A DNA stretch of 7,611 nt from Candidatus Omnitrophota bacterium (GTDB taxonomy: Bacteria; Omnitrophota; Gorgyraeia; Tantalellales; Tantalellaceae): assembly GCA_018814505.1 (NCBI GenBank), contig JAHIZQ010000149.1:1-7611 (forward strand). The letters are read 5' to 3'. Both the position numbers and the translations under genes were made by a program. Positions 5,365 through 7,611 of this stretch are shown one piece after another (positions within the stretch are counted from its first letter, which is position 1; each line of letters opens with the position of its first letter). The notes below the pieces were generated by a model. It made no database searches, was not told the DNA's origin, and worked only from the letters and a program-made list of their open reading frames with translations.

Positions 5365-7407
5365 ATGAAACTTAGTTATAATTGGTTAAAAGAATATGTT
5401 GATATAAGTATGAGACCCGAGGACGTTGCAAAAGGTTTAACAATGTCAGGATCGGAAGTGGGCGAAATTCATTCGGTCAGCGGCGACAAAGTTATGGAGC
5501 TTGAAATTACGTCTAACAGACCTGATTGTTTAAACGTTATAGGGTTAGCCAGGGAAGTGACGGCAGTGTTTAATACGAATCTGCGTTTGCCAGAAATGAC
5601 AGTCCCGAAAGAAAAAATTCGTAAGTATAATTCAAAAATGGAATGCATTATAGAAAACAAAGAGCTATGTCCTTTTTATTCAGCAAGAATAATTTCAAAT
5701 GTTAAAATAAAACAAATATCCGGGAAGATTAAAAAATATATTAACGCTCAAGGTATGCGTGAAGTAAACAATGTCGTTGATATCACGAATTTTTGTTTAA
5801 TAGAAACGGGTCAGCCTTTACATGCGTTTGATTTAGATAAGATCCAAGGCGGGAAAGTCATAATAAGGGAAGCTCGGAAGGGCGAAAAAATAGTTACAAT
5901 AGATGGCATTCAGAGAGAACTTGAACCGGGGATGCTTGTTATTGCTGACGAGAAGAAACCAATAGCTATTGCGGGAGTTATGGGCGGAAAAGACACGGAA
6001 GTTACGGAAAAAACAAAAAACGTTCTTTTAGAAAGCGCGTATTTTTCGCCTATTTCGATAAGAAGAACCGCGCGCGTGTTGGGACTTCTAAGTGAGTCAA
6101 GTTATCGGTTTGAAAGAGGTGTGGATAAAGGTATGGTGCTTTCCGCTTCAGATAGAGCCGCTCTTTTGATGCAGGAAGAAACTGGAGGAAGTATCTGTGA
6201 ATTGTACAAAACCGGGAATGTCTCCTCCAAAAAGCCAACAATAAAGTTTAATTTAGAAAGAGCTGAAAAATTATTGGGAGTGCCAATAAAAAAATCTGAA
6301 ACAATCCGGCTTTTCCAAAAACTTGGGCTTAAAGTTTTGAGCAAAACAGAAAAAGATATTTCTATGCGAATTCCGAGTTCCAGGGAAGACTTACAAAAGG
6401 AAGTTGATTTGATTGAGGAAGTTGCCCGCATTTACGGGTATGACAGAATACCTTCCGTGATAGCGCAATTTGTTCCAGTTGTGACGCGGAAAGAAAAGGT
6501 GCGTAAAGTTTTGGAAAAGATTTATGAAACGCTCACTACGTCAGGCTTAAACGAAATCATGACATATAGCCTGATCAGCGAACGCGCGGCAGGTAGATTT
6601 TTAGTGGAAAAGAATATAGAAACTGCGGCATTACGGAAACCATTATCCGAAGAACAAAAAGTATTAACTCCGCATCTTTTAGACGGTATGCTAAAAACAA
6701 TTTCATGGAACATAAATAGGAAGAATAAAGACCTTTCTTTGTTTGAAATCGGGAAAATTTATTCACGTAAACCTAAAAACAAAGGTTATAACGAAGTACC
6801 GGCTCTTTGTATTGGGGTAACCGGGTTTTGGCGAAAAAATTGGTGTGAAGGCGCGAGTACTAGTAATTTTTTTCAAGTAAAGGGAATTCTTGAAAGTATG
6901 TTTCAAACTTTGCGCATTATCCCGGAATTTCAGTTAGCTGAGGTTAAGAATTTTGAAAACTCAGCTGAAATTGTTCTTGATAGTAAAAGCATCGGATTTT
7001 TAGGCGAAATAGATAAAAAAGTGCTTGAGGAGTATAACATTGACCAAAAAGTTTTTGTATGTCATGTTAAACTTGATGGTATAAACGAAAAAGCAGTTCT
7101 AAAAAACAAATATCGTTCTATCCCGAAGTTTCCATCATCAAATAGAGATATGTCTATTCTGTGTGATGTTTCAGTTTCCGCGGAAAGCATTTTAAATATT
7201 ATAAAGTCTTCCGCGGGAAAAATAGTAAAAAGTATTGAACTTGTTGACATATATGAAGGAAAACAAATCCCGCTAGGCAAAAAAAGCCTTACTTACAGTA
7301 TGGAATATGTAATAGATACCCGCACGTTAACCGAGCAAGAAATAGAAAGCGTACATTCCCGAATTAAAACTGCCCTTTCCTCAGAATTGAATGTTACATT
7401 TCGGTAG
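5365..7407 (+). CDS. pheT: Phenylalanine--tRNA ligase beta subunit, lacking the B2 tRNA-binding domain
   Basis: PheT supports the alpha subunit, edits mischarged Tyr-tRNA-Phe and binds tRNA. The start MKLSYNWLKEYVDI is canonical, with AAAAAAGG 6 nt upstream. The product is 680 residues against roughly 790-800 for E. coli. The B1 start (1-35) runs directly into DKVMELEITSNRPDCLNVIG (41-60), a segment that normally follows the OB-fold (EMAP-like, B2) domain of about 110 residues. The rest is present: the B3/B4 editing domain (about 105-255; GQPLHAFD 149-156, SSYRFERGVD 245-254), the B5 domain (about 288-363, ending DLIEEVARIYGYDRIP), the catalytic-like B6/B7 fold, and the FDX-ACB anticodon-binding domain (about 583-680, starting RSIPKFPSSNRDMS). 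Downstream domains sit about 113 residues earlier than in E. coli, so only B2 is missing. The frame is intact throughout. Confidence 0.95.
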   Translation: MKLSYNWLKEYVDISMRPEDVAKGLTMSGSEVGEIHSVSGDKVMELEITSNRPDCLNVIGLAREVTAVFNTNLRLPEMTVPKEKIRKYNSKMECIIENKELCPFYSARIISNVKIKQISGKIKKYINAQGMREVNNVVDITNFCLIETGQPLHAFDLDKIQGGKVIIREARKGEKIVTIDGIQRELEPGMLVIADEKKPIAIAGVMGGKDTEVTEKTKNVLLESAYFSPISIRRTARVLGLLSESSYRFERGVDKGMVLSASDRAALLMQEETGGSICELYKTGNVSSKKPTIKFNLERAEKLLGVPIKKSETIRLFQKLGLKVLSKTEKDISMRIPSSREDLQKEVDLIEEVARIYGYDRIPSVIAQFVPVVTRKEKVRKVLEKIYETLTTSGLNEIMTYSLISERAAGRFLVEKNIETAALRKPLSEEQKVLTPHLLDGMLKTISWNINRKNKDLSLFEIGKIYSRKPKNKGYNEVPALCIGVTGFWRKNWCEGASTSNFFQVKGILESMFQTLRIIPEFQLAEVKNFENSAEIVLDSKSIGFLGEIDKKVLEEYNIDQKVFVCHVKLDGINEKAVLKNKYRSIPKFPSSNRDMSILCDVSVSAESILNIIKSSAGKIVKSIELVDIYEGKQIPLGKKSLTYSMEYVIDTRTLTEQEIESVHSRIKTALSSELNVTFR

Positions 7408-7484
7408 AACGCAAAACTACCTCTGTTTCTTTTATCTTCTGCTTAGTAATAGTGCAGTTCTCCGAAGCAAACCAATCTCCTCCC

Positions 7485-7540
7485 TGTCATCTTGAGCGAG
7501 TGAGTCCGCCGAAGGCGGACGAACGAGTTGAAAGATCTTT
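7485..7540. repeat. TGTCATC repeat copy with a perfect GC-rich hairpin, after pheT
   Basis: TGTCATCTTGAGCGA (7485-7499) matches the repeat units elsewhere in the window. It is followed by GTCCGCC (7504-7510), GAA and GGCGGAC (7514-7520), a perfect 7-bp stem with a three-base loop, and then by the palindrome AAAGATCTTT (7531-7540). Only 78 nt past the pheT stop, it could affect the mRNA 3' end. The T-rich stretch comes 16 nt after the stem, too far for a standard intrinsic terminator. The rest of 7408-7611 shows no gene. Confidence 0.5.
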
Positions 7541-7611
7541 TTGCATATAAATTTTGACAAGTATCCCTATTTGTGCGAAAAAGAAGAAATTAAATAAAAA
7601 AACTTGACGTG

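Noticed and set aside
7504..7542. Intrinsic terminator after pheT
   Set aside because: The hairpin is perfect, but the T-run comes 16 nt later, outside the usual arrangement. It is reported as part of a repeat instead.
5225..7571. AATAGGGATA at 5225-5234 and its exact complement at 7562-7571 as boundaries of a mobile unit around pheT
   Set aside because: Ten bases is short, no target duplication or transposase is present, and both lie in repeat-rich spacers, so shared repeat origin or chance is more likely.
7554..7611. TTGACA (7554-7559) and TTGACG (7604-7609) as promoter -35 boxes
   Set aside because: The first has no -10 box at a suitable distance, and the second is cut off by the window end, so neither can be supported.

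Overview
The window holds eight genes, all on the + strand: thrS (3' end only), infC, rpmI, rplT, ktrB, ktrA, pheS and pheT. Every gene is of a recognised family, and I see no undescribed multi-gene system. The order thrS-infC-rpmI-rplT-pheS-pheT is the classic bacterial translation cluster. Here a two-gene potassium uptake system (ktrB membrane subunit, ktrA nucleotide-binding gating subunit) sits between rplT and pheS.

The source is a bacterium with bacterial IF3, L35, L20 and (alphabeta)2-type PheRS. The DNA is fairly A/T-rich, uses the standard code, and shows Shine-Dalgarno sites of the GGAGG/AAGGGGG type. The lineage cannot be fixed from the sequence. The divergent L20, the short PheT and the intergenic TGTCATC and CCCCTTTT/AAAAGGGG repeats remind me of poorly cultured groups such as Elusimicrobiota or Omnitrophota, but that is only an impression.

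Layout. 1-461: end of thrS. 462-647: infC leader with an imperfect inverted repeat, a G-run-rich stretch and a strong Shine-Dalgarno site ahead of an ATT start codon. 648-1883: infC, rpmI and rplT, with a possible RNA hairpin in each of the two spacers. 1892-3232: ktrB, only 8 nt after rplT. 3233-3421: spacer with two TGTCATC repeat units. 3422-4108: ktrA. 4119-5141: pheS, 10 nt after ktrA. 5142-5364: spacer with a terminator-like inverted repeat. 5365-7407: pheT. 7408-7611: non-coding tail with another repeat copy and a perfect 7-bp GC-rich hairpin.

Functionally, six genes serve translation: charging of tRNA-Thr and tRNA-Phe, initiation, and two large-subunit proteins. The other two import K+, which ribosomes need in quantity. 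The most notable points are a PheT that lacks the usual N-terminal OB-fold tRNA-binding (B2) domain while keeping everything else, the ATT start of infC (the hallmark of IF3 autoregulation), and the ktr insertion in this cluster.
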